This document shows positions 41,029 through 49,324 of a stretch of DNA of 64,000 bases, piece by piece (the first letter of the stretch is position 1; each line of letters opens with the position of its first letter). A model generated the notes under the pieces. The model made no database searches, was not told the DNA's origin, and was given only the letters and a program-made list of their open reading frames with translations. Position numbers and translations under genes: made by a program. This DNA comes from an uncultured Christensenella sp. (GTDB taxonomy: Bacteria; Bacillota; Clostridia; Christensenellales; Borkfalkiaceae), in NCBI GenBank assembly GCA_910585705.1, contig CAJUER010000001.1, positions 668,740 through 732,739 of the forward strand, given 5' to 3'.

Positions 41029-42054
41029 TTATAAGACGAGCATCGCGTCGCCGAAAGAAAAGAATCGATACTCCTTTTCAACCGCCTCCGCATAGAGAGA
41101 CAGAATTTTTTCCCTGCCGGTCATAGCGGCAACCAACATAACGAGGGTGCTTTCGGGCAGGTGAAAATTCGTAATAAGCGCGTCTGCGCACTTAAATTTA
41201 TAGGGCGGATAAATAAATATCTGCGTGTTGCCGCTGCACTCTTTTACAAACCCGTTTTCATCCGCCGCGCTCTCCAACGTTCTTACGGAAGTTGTGCCTA
41301 CGGCGATTACGCGCCGCCCTTCGCGCTTTGCCCGCGTTATTATTTCAGCCGCTTCCGCGCCTATTTCGTAATATTCCGAGTGCATTTTGTGGTCGGTTAT
41401 TATATCTTCCTTGACGGGTCTGAAAGTGCCCAGCCCGACGTGCAACAAAACGGAAGCAACCTCGACGCCCTTTCCCTTTATGCGGTTTAAAAGTTCGGGC
41501 GTGAAATGAAGCCCTGCCGTAGGAGCCGCCGCAGAACCGTCGTGCTTTGCGTAAACCGTCTGATAACGGTTGCCGTCCTCCAACTTGGCTTTTATGTACG
41601 GCGGCAAAGGCATGGAGCCGACGCGTTCGAGAATTTCCTCAAACACTCCGCCGTAACGGAATTTTACTATTCTTTCTCCGCTGTCGGTAATGCCTTCAAC
41701 AGTAAAAGAAAGCTCGTTCGAAATTTCGAGCGTTTTCCCGACGGTGCATTTCTTGCCCGGTTTTACAAGCACTTCCCATCTGTCCTTACCAAGCCGTTTA
41801 AGCAGAAGCACTTCCACCGCTCCGCCGTGCTCGGTATGCGCGTACATACGCGCAGGCAGAACCTTAGTGTTGTTCACCACAAGCACGTCGCCCGCATGCA
41901 GATAATCGTAAATATCCCTGAAAATTTTATGCTCGGTTTTATCTTCCGACCTGTCGTAAACGAGCAGACGCGAACTGTCGCGCGGGGTTAAAGGCGTTTG
42001 CGCAATCAGGCGTTCAGGCAGATCGTAATAAAAATCACTTTTTTTATACTGCAT
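41029..42054 (-). CDS. queA: S-adenosylmethionine:tRNA ribosyltransferase-isomerase
   Basis: 341 residues; converts preQ1-tRNA to epoxyqueuosine-tRNA. Starts MQYKKSDFYYDLPERLIAQT; conserved PRDSSRLLVYDR, LVVNNTKVLPARM, AAPTAGLHFTPELL and VGTTSVRTLESAA are all present. It starts 1 nt after the ruvB stop and pairs with tgt. Confidence 0.96.
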   Translation of the reverse strand: MQYKKSDFYYDLPERLIAQTPLTPRDSSRLLVYDRSEDKTEHKIFRDIYDYLHAGDVLVVNNTKVLPARMYAHTEHGGAVEVLLLKRLGKDRWEVLVKPGKKCTVGKTLEISNELSFTVEGITDSGERIVKFRYGGVFEEILERVGSMPLPPYIKAKLEDGNRYQTVYAKHDGSAAAPTAGLHFTPELLNRIKGKGVEVASVLLHVGLGTFRPVKEDIITDHKMHSEYYEIGAEAAEIITRAKREGRRVIAVGTTSVRTLESAADENGFVKECSGNTQIFIYPPYKFKCADALITNFHLPESTLVMLVAAMTGREKILSLYAEAVEKEYRFFSFGDAMLVL

Positions 42055-42055
42055 A

Positions 42056-43120
42056 TCAATCTTTATCGAACATCGAAACCTGTTCGCGTTGTTTTTCGTT
42101 CATTGTGTAACCCAAATGTTCGTAACCGCCGCGCAGAATTACCCTGCCGCGCGGAGTACGCGCTATAAAACCGAGTTGAAGAAGATACGGCTCGTAAACG
42201 TCCTCAATCGTCCCCGCGTCCTCGTTTATCGTTGCGGCAAGAGTTTCGAGACCGACGGGCTTGCCGTCGAACTTTTCTATCATTGCGCGCAAAAGACTTC
42301 TGTCAACCTCGTCAAGTCCCAAATCGTCTATTTCCATTTTACCGAGCGCGAACTTCGCGTCTCCGACAGTTACCGTAGCGTTGCCGTTAATAGTGGAAAA
42401 ATCGCGCACGCGCTTTAAAAGCCTGTTTGCGATTCTCGGCGTTCCGCGCGAACGGCGCGCCACTTCTGCGGCGGCTTTATCGTCGACTGAAATACCGAGA
42501 GTTTTAGCGCTGCGCAAAACTATTTCTTTAAGTTCGTCGGGGGTATACATTTCGAGGCGGCACAAAATACCGAACCTGTCGCGCAGGGGATTTGCAATCA
42601 TTCCAGCGCGCGTCGTTGCGCCGATAAGCGTAAACCTTTTCAGCGAAAAACGGATATTGCGGGCGCTGGGACCTTTGCCGACGATTATGTCAAGCGCATA
42701 GTCTTCCATAGCGGAATAGAGGATTTCTTCCACACTGTGGTTAAGGCGGTGAATTTCGTCTATAAACAGCACGTCCCCCTCGTTGAGGTTTGTCAGTATC
42801 GCCGCCAAATCGCCGCTGCGCTCTATCGCGGGTGCGGAAGTAAGCTTTAAGTTACCGCCCATTTCACCCGATATAATATGCGCGAGAGTGGTTTTGCCGA
42901 GACCTGGCGCGCCGTATAAAAGGACGTGTTCCAGAACCTCGCCCCTCGCCTTTGCGGCGTTCATATACACTTTTAAATTTTCCTTGACTTTGGTCTGACC
43001 TACATAACCTTCCAGCGTTTTCGGGCGGAGTACGTTCTCTTCGTAATCGTATTCGCTCTTAGTGCTTGTAACAAGGCGGTCGTCCTGTGCTTCAAAGTCT
43101 TCTTCGTCGTCGAAAAACAT
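42056..43120 (-). CDS. ruvB: Holliday junction DNA helicase RuvB
   Basis: 354 residues; hexameric AAA+ motor of branch migration. Walker A GAPGLGKTTLAHIIS (near 71), Walker B FIDEIHRLNHSVEE (near 125), sensor I TLIGATTRAGMI (near 175), then the winged-helix C-terminus. The first 22 residues are acidic (FFDDEEDFEAQDD). It begins 3 nt after ruvA. Confidence 0.97.
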   Translation of the reverse strand: MFFDDEEDFEAQDDRLVTSTKSEYDYEENVLRPKTLEGYVGQTKVKENLKVYMNAAKARGEVLEHVLLYGAPGLGKTTLAHIISGEMGGNLKLTSAPAIERSGDLAAILTNLNEGDVLFIDEIHRLNHSVEEILYSAMEDYALDIIVGKGPSARNIRFSLKRFTLIGATTRAGMIANPLRDRFGILCRLEMYTPDELKEIVLRSAKTLGISVDDKAAAEVARRSRGTPRIANRLLKRVRDFSTINGNATVTVGDAKFALGKMEIDDLGLDEVDRSLLRAMIEKFDGKPVGLETLAATINEDAGTIEDVYEPYLLQLGFIARTPRGRVILRGGYEHLGYTMNEKQREQVSMFDKD

Positions 43121-43123
43121 TTT

Positions 43124-43717
43124 TTACATTCCTTTAAGCGCGAGCATAATTATATCTTCAACCGAGCTTGCGCCGTTTGCGCGCGCGCGGGCAATAGCTT
43201 TTTCGCTTTCCGAACGCGTGAATCCGAGAGTCATAAGCGCGACGACTGCATCTTCGTCGCCGCTTGTCACAGGCGAAACGGTCGCTCCCTCTTCACGGCT
43301 TTGCGCCGTAACCGACGCCGACACCTTTTCCCTGAGTTCTAAAATTATCCGCTCTGCGGTCTTTTTGCCCAAGCCCTTGACGGAGGAAAGCTTTTTCACG
43401 TCCTGCATGGCAATCGCCGCAGCAAGCTCTCCCGCACCCATTCCCGATAAAACCGTAATTCCCATTTTCGGACCGACGCCAGAAACGGAAATAAGTTTTA
43501 AAAACATATTTTTCTCGTCCTGAGAAGAAAAGCCGTAAAGCGACGTTCCGTTTTCGCCCGTCTGTAAATAGGTAAACAGCTCTCCTTCCTTTTTGCCCGC
43601 AAGCGCGTTAAACGCCGAGCCCGAACACATAACTTCGAATCCGATACCACCAGAAGTTTCAATCAAAGCGCACTCTGGCGTAAGCGATAAAATTTTTCCT
43701 TTAACGTATCCTATCAT
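43124..43717 (-). CDS. ruvA: Holliday junction DNA helicase RuvA
   Basis: 197 residues; tetramer that holds the four-way junction. The OB domain (1-62), helix-hairpin-helix motifs LISVSGVGPKMGITVL and LSSVKGLGKKTAERIILEL, and the C-terminal RuvB-contacting domain (AVVALMTLGFTRSESEKAI) are visible. It starts 10 nt after ruvC. Confidence 0.96.
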   Translation of the reverse strand: MIGYVKGKILSLTPECALIETSGGIGFEVMCSGSAFNALAGKKEGELFTYLQTGENGTSLYGFSSQDEKNMFLKLISVSGVGPKMGITVLSGMGAGELAAAIAMQDVKKLSSVKGLGKKTAERIILELREKVSASVTAQSREEGATVSPVTSGDEDAVVALMTLGFTRSESEKAIARARANGASSVEDIIMLALKGM

Positions 43718-43727
43718 TTCAATACCT

Positions 43728-44225
43728 TTATTTTATTCCGAAAAGTTTGCCGAACCTCGAAGTATGCGCGTGACACAGCGCAACGGCGAGAGCGTCCGCC
43801 GCGTCGTCCGGTCGCGGAATTTTGTTGAGGTGAAGCAGCGAGGTGACGACGTGCATCATCTGCACCTTGTCCGCCTTGCCGTAACCCGTCAGCGATTGTT
43901 TAATCTGGTTCGGCGTATACTCGTACAGTCTGCCGCAATACTTTATGCAAGTTAAAAGCATGACGCCCCTTGCATGGGCTACGGGTATTCCCGTCGTTAT
44001 GTTCTTGGAAAAAAACAGCTCTTCCACCGCTATCTCTTCCGGCTTGTATTTTTCGAGTATTCTGTTTATGCCCTCTTCGAGCATTGCAAGGCGGACGGGC
44101 AAACTTTCATTCTTAGGCGTGTTTACCACGCCGTAGTCTACGGCTACCGTATCGTCGTTTTTAAGTTTTTCGACAATGCCGAAGCCCATAGTCGCAAGAC
44201 CGGGATCGAGCCCCAAAATTATCAT
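43728..44225 (-). CDS. ruvC: Holliday junction resolvase RuvC
   Basis: 165 residues; dimeric endonuclease that cuts junctions. The catalytic Asp is in MIILGLDPGLATMGFG, Glu in EEIAVEELFFSKN (near 68) and the last acids in RPDDAADALAVALCH (near 140). GGAG lies before the ATG. First gene of the long ruv-que-sec-rel run. Confidence 0.96.
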   Translation of the reverse strand: MIILGLDPGLATMGFGIVEKLKNDDTVAVDYGVVNTPKNESLPVRLAMLEEGINRILEKYKPEEIAVEELFFSKNITTGIPVAHARGVMLLTCIKYCGRLYEYTPNQIKQSLTGYGKADKVQMMHVVTSLLHLNKIPRPDDAADALAVALCHAHTSRFGKLFGIK

Positions 44226-44254
44226 TGCTTTCTCCGTAAACGTAATACCTTTAT

Positions 44255-44283
44255 ATTTTAAAGTAATTTCAAAAATATGTCAA
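44255..44283 (-). promoter_or_regulatory. Promoter of the ruvCAB-queA-tgt run
   Basis: Minus strand TTGACA (44283-44278), 17-bp spacer, TAAAAT (44260-44255). Confidence 0.75.
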
Positions 44284-44295
44284 GTTATACCGTGT

Positions 44296-45483
44296 TCACT
44301 TTTTATAGCTTCGGGCAAGCGCCTCGAACGCGGGCAGGGAACGCTCTATCATATCCGCAGGCACGCAGTAGGCAATGCGCACATAACCGTTACAGCCGAA
44401 ATCATCGCCCGCGACGAGCAAAAGCCCGTACGTCTTTGCGCGTTCCGCAAACGACTTTGCGGAGCTTTCAAGCGCTTTTACGAAAAGGTAAAACGCGCCG
44501 TCGGGCTTGACTACGGTATAGCCGTATCCGCGCAGAGCCGAGCAAAGCCTGTCGCGGTTGGATTTGTAAACCGAAATATCCGAAACCTCGCCGCAGACTT
44601 TTACTATGAGCTTCTGGAACAAGCTCGGAGCGCATACAAAGCCAAGCGCACGTCCTGCGCCGCATATCCCCGCATAAACCTCGCTCCACTCTTCCATTAC
44701 GTTATTTACGGCTATATACCCTATTCTCTCGCCGGGAAGCGACAGGCATTTGGAGAATGAATAGCAGACCACGCTCCTTTCGTAATAGTTCATAACGAAG
44801 GGCACTTTTACCCCGTCGTAAACGAGTTCGCGGTAAGGCTCGTCCGAAATAAGGTACACGGGCTCGCCGCGCGAAGCCGAAAACCGCTTCAAAATTTCCG
44901 ACAGCTTTTTTATACATTCTTCGGTGTAGACTACTCCGCTCGGATTGTTCGGCGAATTTATAAGAACCGCTTTCGTTCTGCCGTTCAGCGCTTTTTCCAA
45001 TTTATTAAAATCTATCTGGAAAGTTTGCGGGTCGCCGTCCACCGCCACAAGCTTGGCGCCCGTATGTTCGGTGAACACTCTGTATTCGGGGAAAAACGGC
45101 GCAAAGGTCACAACCTCGTCACCTGCGTTTAATATGGCGTTCAATGTTATCGTCAAGGAAGCCGAAGCTCCGCACGTCATATAAATGCAGTCCTGCGTGA
45201 GCCGCGTGGCAAAACGCTTATTCAGATTGTCGGCAACAGTTTTACGTGAAAGCGCGTCCCCCTGCGCGGAAGTGTATCCGTGAAGTTCGACGGGGTCGCA
45301 ATTTTGCGTAAGGTCGCAAAGCGCCTCCCTTACCGCCTCAGGCGCGGGAACGCTGGGATTTCCGAGCGAGAAGTCGTACACGTTCTCCTCGCCTATTTCC
45401 GCTTTGCGTTTTTTTGCGTACTCGTACAGCTCGCGTATGGACGAGCGGACTTTGCCGAGTTTTATATTTTTTTCGTTCAACAT
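44296..45483 (-). CDS. Pyridoxal-phosphate aminotransferase, class I/II (aspartate aminotransferase-like)
   Basis: 395 residues. PLP-binding Lys in VVCYSFSKCLSLPGERIGY (near 235), INSPNNPSGVVY (near 173) and DEPYRELVY (near 208) are class I/II motifs; GYTSAQGD near 70 fits the substrate loop. The N-terminus (SSIRELYEYAKKRKAEIG, VYDFSLGNPSVPAPE) is typical of clostridial aminotransferases annotated as aspartate transaminases. The amino donor cannot be set from sequence. It has its own promoter, and only 70 bp with the ruvC promoter follow it. Confidence 0.88.
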   Translation of the reverse strand: MLNEKNIKLGKVRSSIRELYEYAKKRKAEIGEENVYDFSLGNPSVPAPEAVREALCDLTQNCDPVELHGYTSAQGDALSRKTVADNLNKRFATRLTQDCIYMTCGASASLTITLNAILNAGDEVVTFAPFFPEYRVFTEHTGAKLVAVDGDPQTFQIDFNKLEKALNGRTKAVLINSPNNPSGVVYTEECIKKLSEILKRFSASRGEPVYLISDEPYRELVYDGVKVPFVMNYYERSVVCYSFSKCLSLPGERIGYIAVNNVMEEWSEVYAGICGAGRALGFVCAPSLFQKLIVKVCGEVSDISVYKSNRDRLCSALRGYGYTVVKPDGAFYLFVKALESSAKSFAERAKTYGLLLVAGDDFGCNGYVRIAYCVPADMIERSLPAFEALARSYKK

Positions 45484-45501
45484 ATTTCTGCCTCGCTTAA
45501 C

Positions 45502-45530
45502 ATTATACCACGCGCAAATTTATTTGACAA
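45502..45530 (-). promoter_or_regulatory. Promoter of the aminotransferase gene
   Basis: Minus strand TTGTCA (45530-45525), 17-bp spacer, TATAAT (45507-45502) with TG one base before (extended -10); GAGG precedes the start codon. Confidence 0.75.
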
Positions 45531-45547
45531 TTATTTGAACAGGAAAA

Positions 45548-45577
45548 CGGGCGCGCGGCTTTAATGCCGCGCGCCCG
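45548..45577 (-). terminator. Terminator of the spoIIA operon
   Basis: A 12-bp GC-rich stem (CGGGCGCGCGGC and complement) with a 6-nt loop, followed on the minus strand by TTTTCCTG. Confidence 0.85.
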
Positions 45578-45606
45578 CAATTTAAATAGTTTCAATTTAA
45601 ATATTT

Positions 45607-46332
45607 TTAACCGGTTAAATCCTTGCGGAAATTTTCCATAATTCTGTTTTCTATTCTCGAAACCTGCACCTGCGACACGCCGAGCATATTCGCGACCTCG
45701 CTTTGAGTCATATCTCTAAAATAGCGCAGCATTATTACCTTTCTGTCGCGTTCCGAAAGCGAAGCTATCGCCGTGCGAAGCTGAAGCATTTCTATTATGT
45801 CCTCCTGCTTGTCCTCAACAGGCAGTTTTTCCAACAGCTCTTGCGTCTTTTCGTCCTTGTACTCGCCCTGACTGTAAATGGAAACGGGCATATGCGTAGA
45901 ACCCATTGTGAACACCACTTCGCTCTCGGGCATATCGAACTGTTGCGCTATTACCTTAACGGACGGCTGTGCGCCGTGCTTTACGGAATAATCCTCTATA
46001 AAAAGATTGATTTTTTTTGCCGTGCTTTTTATCTGGCGCGAAACCTTAATGCTTCCGTCGTCGCGCATAAAGCGCTTTATTTCACCCGCAATCATGGGCA
46101 CGGCGTAAGTGGAAAAACGCACGCCGAAGCTTTCGTCAAAGCCGTTAATCGCCTTTAAAAGCCCCATTCCCGCAAGCTGATAAAGGTCGTCGTATTCAAC
46201 GCCCTTGCCGAGATACCTTCTCACTATGCTTTTTATCAAATTGTTGTTTTCGACGAGCAACGTTTCCTTTGCGTTCGCGTCGCCCTCTTTCGCCTTTCGT
46301 ATCAAACAGTTCGTCTGTTCGACGTCAAGCAT
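45607..46332 (-). CDS. sigF: Sporulation sigma factor SigF
   Basis: 241 residues. Sigma region 2 (GKGVEYDDLYQLAGMGLLKA and FSTYAVPMIAGEIKRFMRDD), region 3 (VSRQIKSTAKKINLFIED) and region 4 (MTQSEVANMLGVSQVQVSRIE) are all present; the short N-terminus is typical of forespore factors. It directs the first forespore genes and is held by SpoIIAB. The start at 46332 overlaps the spoIIAB stop by 8 nt; a longer frame would read through spoIIAB. Position in the spoIIA operon separates it from SigG. Confidence 0.94.
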   Translation of the reverse strand: MLDVEQTNCLIRKAKEGDANAKETLLVENNNLIKSIVRRYLGKGVEYDDLYQLAGMGLLKAINGFDESFGVRFSTYAVPMIAGEIKRFMRDDGSIKVSRQIKSTAKKINLFIEDYSVKHGAQPSVKVIAQQFDMPESEVVFTMGSTHMPVSIYSQGEYKDEKTQELLEKLPVEDKQEDIIEMLQLRTAIASLSERDRKVIMLRYFRDMTQSEVANMLGVSQVQVSRIENRIMENFRKDLTG

Positions 46333-46762
46333 TCTCCACTTCCGCTTCAAAACTTTTCGACATATAAACGACCGTACCCTCGCCCTGAATAGAATTGACC
46401 GAAAATTCATCCATGAAGGTCTGCATTATGGTAAAGCCCATACCGGAGCGTTCGTCGGAAGGAAGCGTCGTGAAAAAGGGCTGTACCGCTTTGCTTACGT
46501 CGGGTATGCCCTTGCCCGTGTCGCTTACCTTTATATGTAGTTCTTTGCCCTCGATTTCACATTCGATTGTGACAAGCCCCAAATTGCCCCTGTACGCGTG
46601 TACGGTGCAGTTTGTTACAGCTTCCGAAACGGCGGTTTTTACGTCGGAAAGCGCGGCAAGCGAAGGATTGAGTTCGAGGCAGAACGCCGCGACGGCATCG
46701 CGCGCAAAAGCCTGATTACGGGGCAGCGAATAAAATTGCAGTTTTAAATAATTGCTAGTCAT
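46325..46762 (-). CDS. spoIIAB: Anti-sigma F factor / serine kinase SpoIIAB
   Basis: 145 residues of the GHKL ATPase fold. N-box DVKTAVSEAVTNCTVHAY (near 41-58), G1 VSDTGKGIPDV (near 78), G2 DERSGMGFTIMQTFMD (near 100). It binds SigF and phosphorylates SpoIIAA. The ATG at 46762 has GAGGTG 6 nt upstream; an in-frame GTG at 46771 is part of that site and less likely. Confidence 0.95.
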   Translation of the reverse strand: MTSNYLKLQFYSLPRNQAFARDAVAAFCLELNPSLAALSDVKTAVSEAVTNCTVHAYRGNLGLVTIECEIEGKELHIKVSDTGKGIPDVSKAVQPFFTTLPSDERSGMGFTIMQTFMDEFSVNSIQGEGTVVYMSKSFEAEVENA

Positions 46763-46775
46763 GTCTTTCACCTCT

Positions 46776-47087
46776 TTATTCCGCCTTAGGGATAAGCGAA
46801 TAGATACCGCTTAAATTCAAAATTTTGTCTGCGGCAAAATCGGGATTTTCAATATACAATGAAATCGAAAGCCGCGACGCTTTTTTATATCTGCCGATTA
46901 AAAAACCTATACCTGTGGAATCCATAAACGCCACTTCGGAAAGATTAATTACAATTTTTTTTACGGTGGAATTTTCTTCGATTAGCCTGTCGCAAATCTC
47001 GCGCGCGGACGGTGCGGAACATTCGTCCATTTCGCCGGACAGGGTTATGTAAAGAACTTGCCCGCGCAGGCTTGACGTTACTTTCAT
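46776..47087 (-). CDS. spoIIAA: Anti-sigma F factor antagonist SpoIIAA
   Basis: 103 residues, STAS domain. The phospho-acceptor Ser is in VAFMDSTGIGFLIGRYK (near 57). In its unphosphorylated form it frees SigF from SpoIIAB in the forespore. GGAG lies about 9 nt before the ATG. First gene of the spoIIA operon. Confidence 0.95.
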   Translation of the reverse strand: MKVTSSLRGQVLYITLSGEMDECSAPSAREICDRLIEENSTVKKIVINLSEVAFMDSTGIGFLIGRYKKASRLSISLYIENPDFAADKILNLSGIYSLIPKAE

Positions 47088-47180
47088 AATCGTTTACTCC
47101 GTGTTTTTATCAAATATTACTATATTTCGGCGGAGATTTTTTGCCATAATAAGTCGGGTTTTGTATTTTTTTGGCGTAAG

Positions 47181-47207
47181 AAATTCAAAGAAAGCGCAAT
47201 TTTTCGT
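47181..47207 (-). promoter_or_regulatory. Possible sigma-H promoter of the spoIIA operon
   Basis: Minus strand ACGAAAA (47207-47201), 14 nt, GAATTT (47086+100 region, 47186-47181). The sigma-H consensus is AGGAWWW, about 14 nt, GAATWW, so there is one mismatch in the -35 core and none in GAATWW. Known spoIIA operons use SigH. The remaining 280-bp gap is AT-rich with no other feature but the tRNA promoter. Confidence 0.4.
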
Positions 47208-47297
47208 GAAGGCGAGTTTATTTTTGCCGCTATGCGCCCGACTGAAACAAATTTTGCAAACGTAAAAAAATTATAATAAAATACGCTTAAAAAATAC

Positions 47298-47326
47298 TTG
47301 ACAAAAATTTTAACGTATATTATTAT
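47298..47326 (+). promoter_or_regulatory. Promoter of the tRNA cluster
   Basis: TTGACA at 47298-47303, 17-bp spacer, TATTAT at 47321-47326; a TATAAT three bases later (47324) could also serve. Confidence 0.7.
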
Positions 47327-47367
47327 AATTTAGCGTTGTGCGGAATTTCCGAACGTTGGAAATTTTC

Positions 47368-47444
47368 GGGCCTTTAGCTCAGTTGGTTAGAGCGGTCGGC
47401 TCATAACCGATTGGTCCGCGGTTCGAGTCCGTGAAGGCCCACCA
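47368..47444 (+). tRNA. tRNA with CAT anticodon, probably tRNA-Ile2 (lysidine) rather than tRNA-Met
   Basis: 77 nt with encoded CCA. Acceptor GGGCCTT/AAGGCCC, anticodon loop CTCATAA. The body (CTTTAGCTCAGTTGGTTAGA, GGCTCATAACC) resembles Bacillus tRNA-Ile(CAT) more than elongator tRNA-Met, so the C34 is probably changed to lysidine by TilS. Confidence 0.93.
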
Positions 47445-47476
47445 TTTATTTACCCCTACAACTATTATTAATTTAT

Positions 47477-47553
47477 GGCCCGATAGCTCAGTTGGTTAGA
47501 GCGCCAGCCTGTCACGCTGGAGGTCGACGGTTCGAGCCCGTTTCGGGTCGCCA
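47477..47553 (+). tRNA. tRNA-Asp (GTC)
   Basis: 77 nt. Acceptor GGCCCGA/TCGGGTC with one G-T pair, anticodon loop CTGTCAC, encoded CCA end. Confidence 0.96.
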
Positions 47554-47582
47554 TTACTTTTAGCGCCTTTCAAGGCGCTTAC

Positions 47583-47658
47583 GCCTTGGTAGCTCAGTCG
47601 GTAGAGCGGTGGACTGAAAATCCATATGTCGGCGGTTCGATTCCACCCCAAGGCACCA
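47583..47658 (+). tRNA. tRNA-Phe (GAA)
   Basis: 76 nt. Acceptor GCCTTGG/CCAAGGC, anticodon loop CTGAAAA, encoded CCA end. Confidence 0.97.
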
Positions 47659-47670
47659 CCTATGCGGTTC

Positions 47671-47746
47671 GCTGGTGTAGCTCAACTGGCAGAGCAGCTG
47701 ATTTGTAATCAGCAGGTTGTGGGTTCGATTCCAATCACCAGCTCCA
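47671..47746 (+). tRNA. tRNA-Thr (TGT)
   Basis: 76 nt. Acceptor GCTGGTG/CACCAGC, anticodon loop TTTGTAA, encoded CCA end. Confidence 0.97.
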
Positions 47747-47785
47747 CTTCTTACCCCGTAGATTGCGGGGTAAAAAACTAAATAC

Positions 47786-47870
47786 GGGCGGATTGCAGAG
47801 TGGCCAAATGCATCAGACTGTAAATCTGACGTCTCCGACTTCGGTGGTTCGAATCCACCTCCTCCCACCA
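47786..47870 (+). tRNA. tRNA-Tyr (GTA), one acceptor-stem mismatch
   Basis: 85 nt, class II with a long variable arm. Anticodon loop CTGTAAA, T-arm GGTGG/CCACC, encoded CCA. The acceptor arms are GGGCGGA and TCCTCCC, so the fourth pair is C-T. It is the last tRNA before the accessory region, and its 3' end is echoed further downstream. Confidence 0.9.
47857..47870 (+). repeat. tRNA-Tyr 3' end, possible attachment-site core
   Basis: ACCTCCTCCCACCA, matched 13/14 at 50369-50382. Gene content changes to accessory plus-strand genes right after it. Confidence 0.4.
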
Positions 47871-47872
47871 AT

Positions 47873-47925
47873 AGCAACCTAAAACGAACCACTTTTTGTG
47901 ATAGTTTAGGTTGCTTTTATTTTTT
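47873..47925 (+). terminator. Terminator of the tRNA cluster
   Basis: AGCAACCTAAA (47873-47883) pairs with TTTAGGTTGCT (47905-47915) across a 21-nt loop, then a T-rich run. The 75 bp that follow hold a GC-rich stretch of no recognised function. Confidence 0.8.
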
Positions 47926-48012
47926 GCAAAGAAGCGCGCGCGGCGTAGCGGCGCGTTCGTTATATCAAGCAACCGCCGCAGGGCCACAATTCCGCTTTAC
48001 GTTGTTATATAG

Positions 48013-48041
48013 TTGAAATTTAAGTGAGTTTGTAGTATAAT
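48013..48041 (+). promoter_or_regulatory. Promoter of the 48071 membrane-protein gene
   Basis: TTGAAA at 48013-48018, 17-bp spacer, TATAAT at 48036-48041; AGAGGG precedes the start codon. Confidence 0.7.
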
Positions 48042-48070
48042 TACAGCATATCAAAAGAGGGTATATTAGT

Positions 48071-48631
48071 ATGTTAAAAGAGAAACGAATTAACTACGCT
48101 ATAGGTTTATTTTTTTGTATTTTGATTTTAAGTTTTATGTCTGTACCGTTTTTCGGTGATGCAACTTGTTATGAACTTTTAGAAGTATTTTCAATTATGC
48201 AAGAATTAGGAGAAAACAGCCCTTTGATTACAGCGGTCTATGCTTTTTTAATAATCAACTTAGTTGCAATTTGTTTATTAACTACGCTTAGTATAGTCGG
48301 TTTTGTACTAAAATGTACCAAATACAAACAAAGTAAATTCGAAAACATAATTTCGATTATATACTCTTCAATGTTATTTTTTATTATTGCAAGTATGTTT
48401 ATACTACTTATACTGAGTTTAATATGGCTTATCAATGCCAAATTAAAAATGAAATACGGGTTTATTGTTTTGTTTGCTATTACCTATCTATTCCCGTATT
48501 TTTGTGCGACAAAGTTTAATTTTATATTTGCAATTTTTATGACGGTTTGCATTACATATATCGGGTTCATTTTCTTTGTACTTCACGAAAAAATATTCAA
48601 ACCACTTTATTATAAAAACAATTCCTTGTAA
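48071..48631 (+). CDS. Unknown integral membrane protein
   Basis: 186 residues, mostly hydrophobic, with about five membrane helices (about 10-28, 52-80, 90-122, 128-146, 152-174) and a short basic C-terminus. Composition is strongly AT-driven (many Ile, Phe, Lys, Asn) unlike the core genes, which fits recent acquisition. I do not recognise the family. It is the first gene after the tRNA cluster and is followed after 16 nt by a GNAT gene, so both may share its promoter. Confidence 0.7.
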   Translation: MLKEKRINYAIGLFFCILILSFMSVPFFGDATCYELLEVFSIMQELGENSPLITAVYAFLIINLVAICLLTTLSIVGFVLKCTKYKQSKFENIISIIYSSMLFFIIASMFILLILSLIWLINAKLKMKYGFIVLFAITYLFPYFCATKFNFIFAIFMTVCITYIGFIFFVLHEKIFKPLYYKNNSL

Positions 48632-48647
48632 ACGGAAAACTTTCAAA

Positions 48648-49178
48648 ATGTTAATAGAGAAATCACTTACTTCTACAAGAATAACTGTACGTAATTATCA
48701 AAAATCAGACCTGCCATATCTTACTGCAATGTGGTTTGACGAAGAAAACGGCAAATATTTGAGCGACCCTACGGAGGAATATGTGGATAGCGGTTTCCAA
48801 AAAGCTCTTGACTGTCTTGAAAACAATCCCGACGGGTATTATTTGACGGTCGTGTTAAACAGTTCGGATAAAATAATAGGTTCTGCTTGTATTTTCCCTG
48901 ACGAGAAAAAGGAAATATTCGATATTGGATATTGTATTAATAAGAACTATTGGGGAAAAAGATTTGGCTCTGAACTGTTGGCTTTAATCGTTTCTTGGAT
49001 ATGCAACAATGGCGGCATTGAGATAACTGCGGAAGTTGCGCAAGATAATATTGCTTCGATTATATTGCTTACAAAAAACGGCTTTAAGATAAAAAAGAAA
49101 TCGCAATTCAAAAAATATAAAATGAATATCTGTTTTAATAGCTACATTTATACTTTTAATTGCGCCGATCAAACTTGA
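48648..49178 (+). CDS. GNAT-family N-acetyltransferase
   Basis: 176 residues. STRITVRNYQKSDLPYLTAM is the usual beta1-alpha1 start; the acetyl-CoA loop reads NKNYWGKRFGSELLALIV (near 105-120), and ENIASI-like QDNIASIILLTKNGFKIKKK follows, typical of RimJ/RimL-type enzymes. The substrate is unknown. The start at 48648 matches the family; an earlier frame extends into the previous gene. It ends 50 nt before a terminator. Confidence 0.85.
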   Translation: MLIEKSLTSTRITVRNYQKSDLPYLTAMWFDEENGKYLSDPTEEYVDSGFQKALDCLENNPDGYYLTVVLNSSDKIIGSACIFPDEKKEIFDIGYCINKNYWGKRFGSELLALIVSWICNNGGIEITAEVAQDNIASIILLTKNGFKIKKKSQFKKYKMNICFNSYIYTFNCADQT

Positions 49179-49227
49179 ATTAAATTTTAATTTAACGGTT
49201 CGACGCAGGTCAGCAATTTCCCCGTCA

Positions 49228-49257
49228 AAAAAGACAGGCTTTTGCCTGTCTTTTTAT
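49228..49257 (+). terminator. Terminator after the GNAT gene
   Basis: AAAAAGACAGGC (49228-49239), TTTT loop, GCCTGTCTTTTT (49244-49255). Strong. Confidence 0.9.
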
Positions 49258-49324
49258 TTGTACCTGCGCTTATTTATTCAAGCTCCGCCATAGCGCCAAG
49301 CGGTCGCTAATATTGTGTTTTCAT

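Noticed and set aside
47560..47987. Minus-strand frames across the tRNA cluster
   Set aside because: They are complements of tRNA-Phe, -Thr and -Tyr, a common false-gene pattern.
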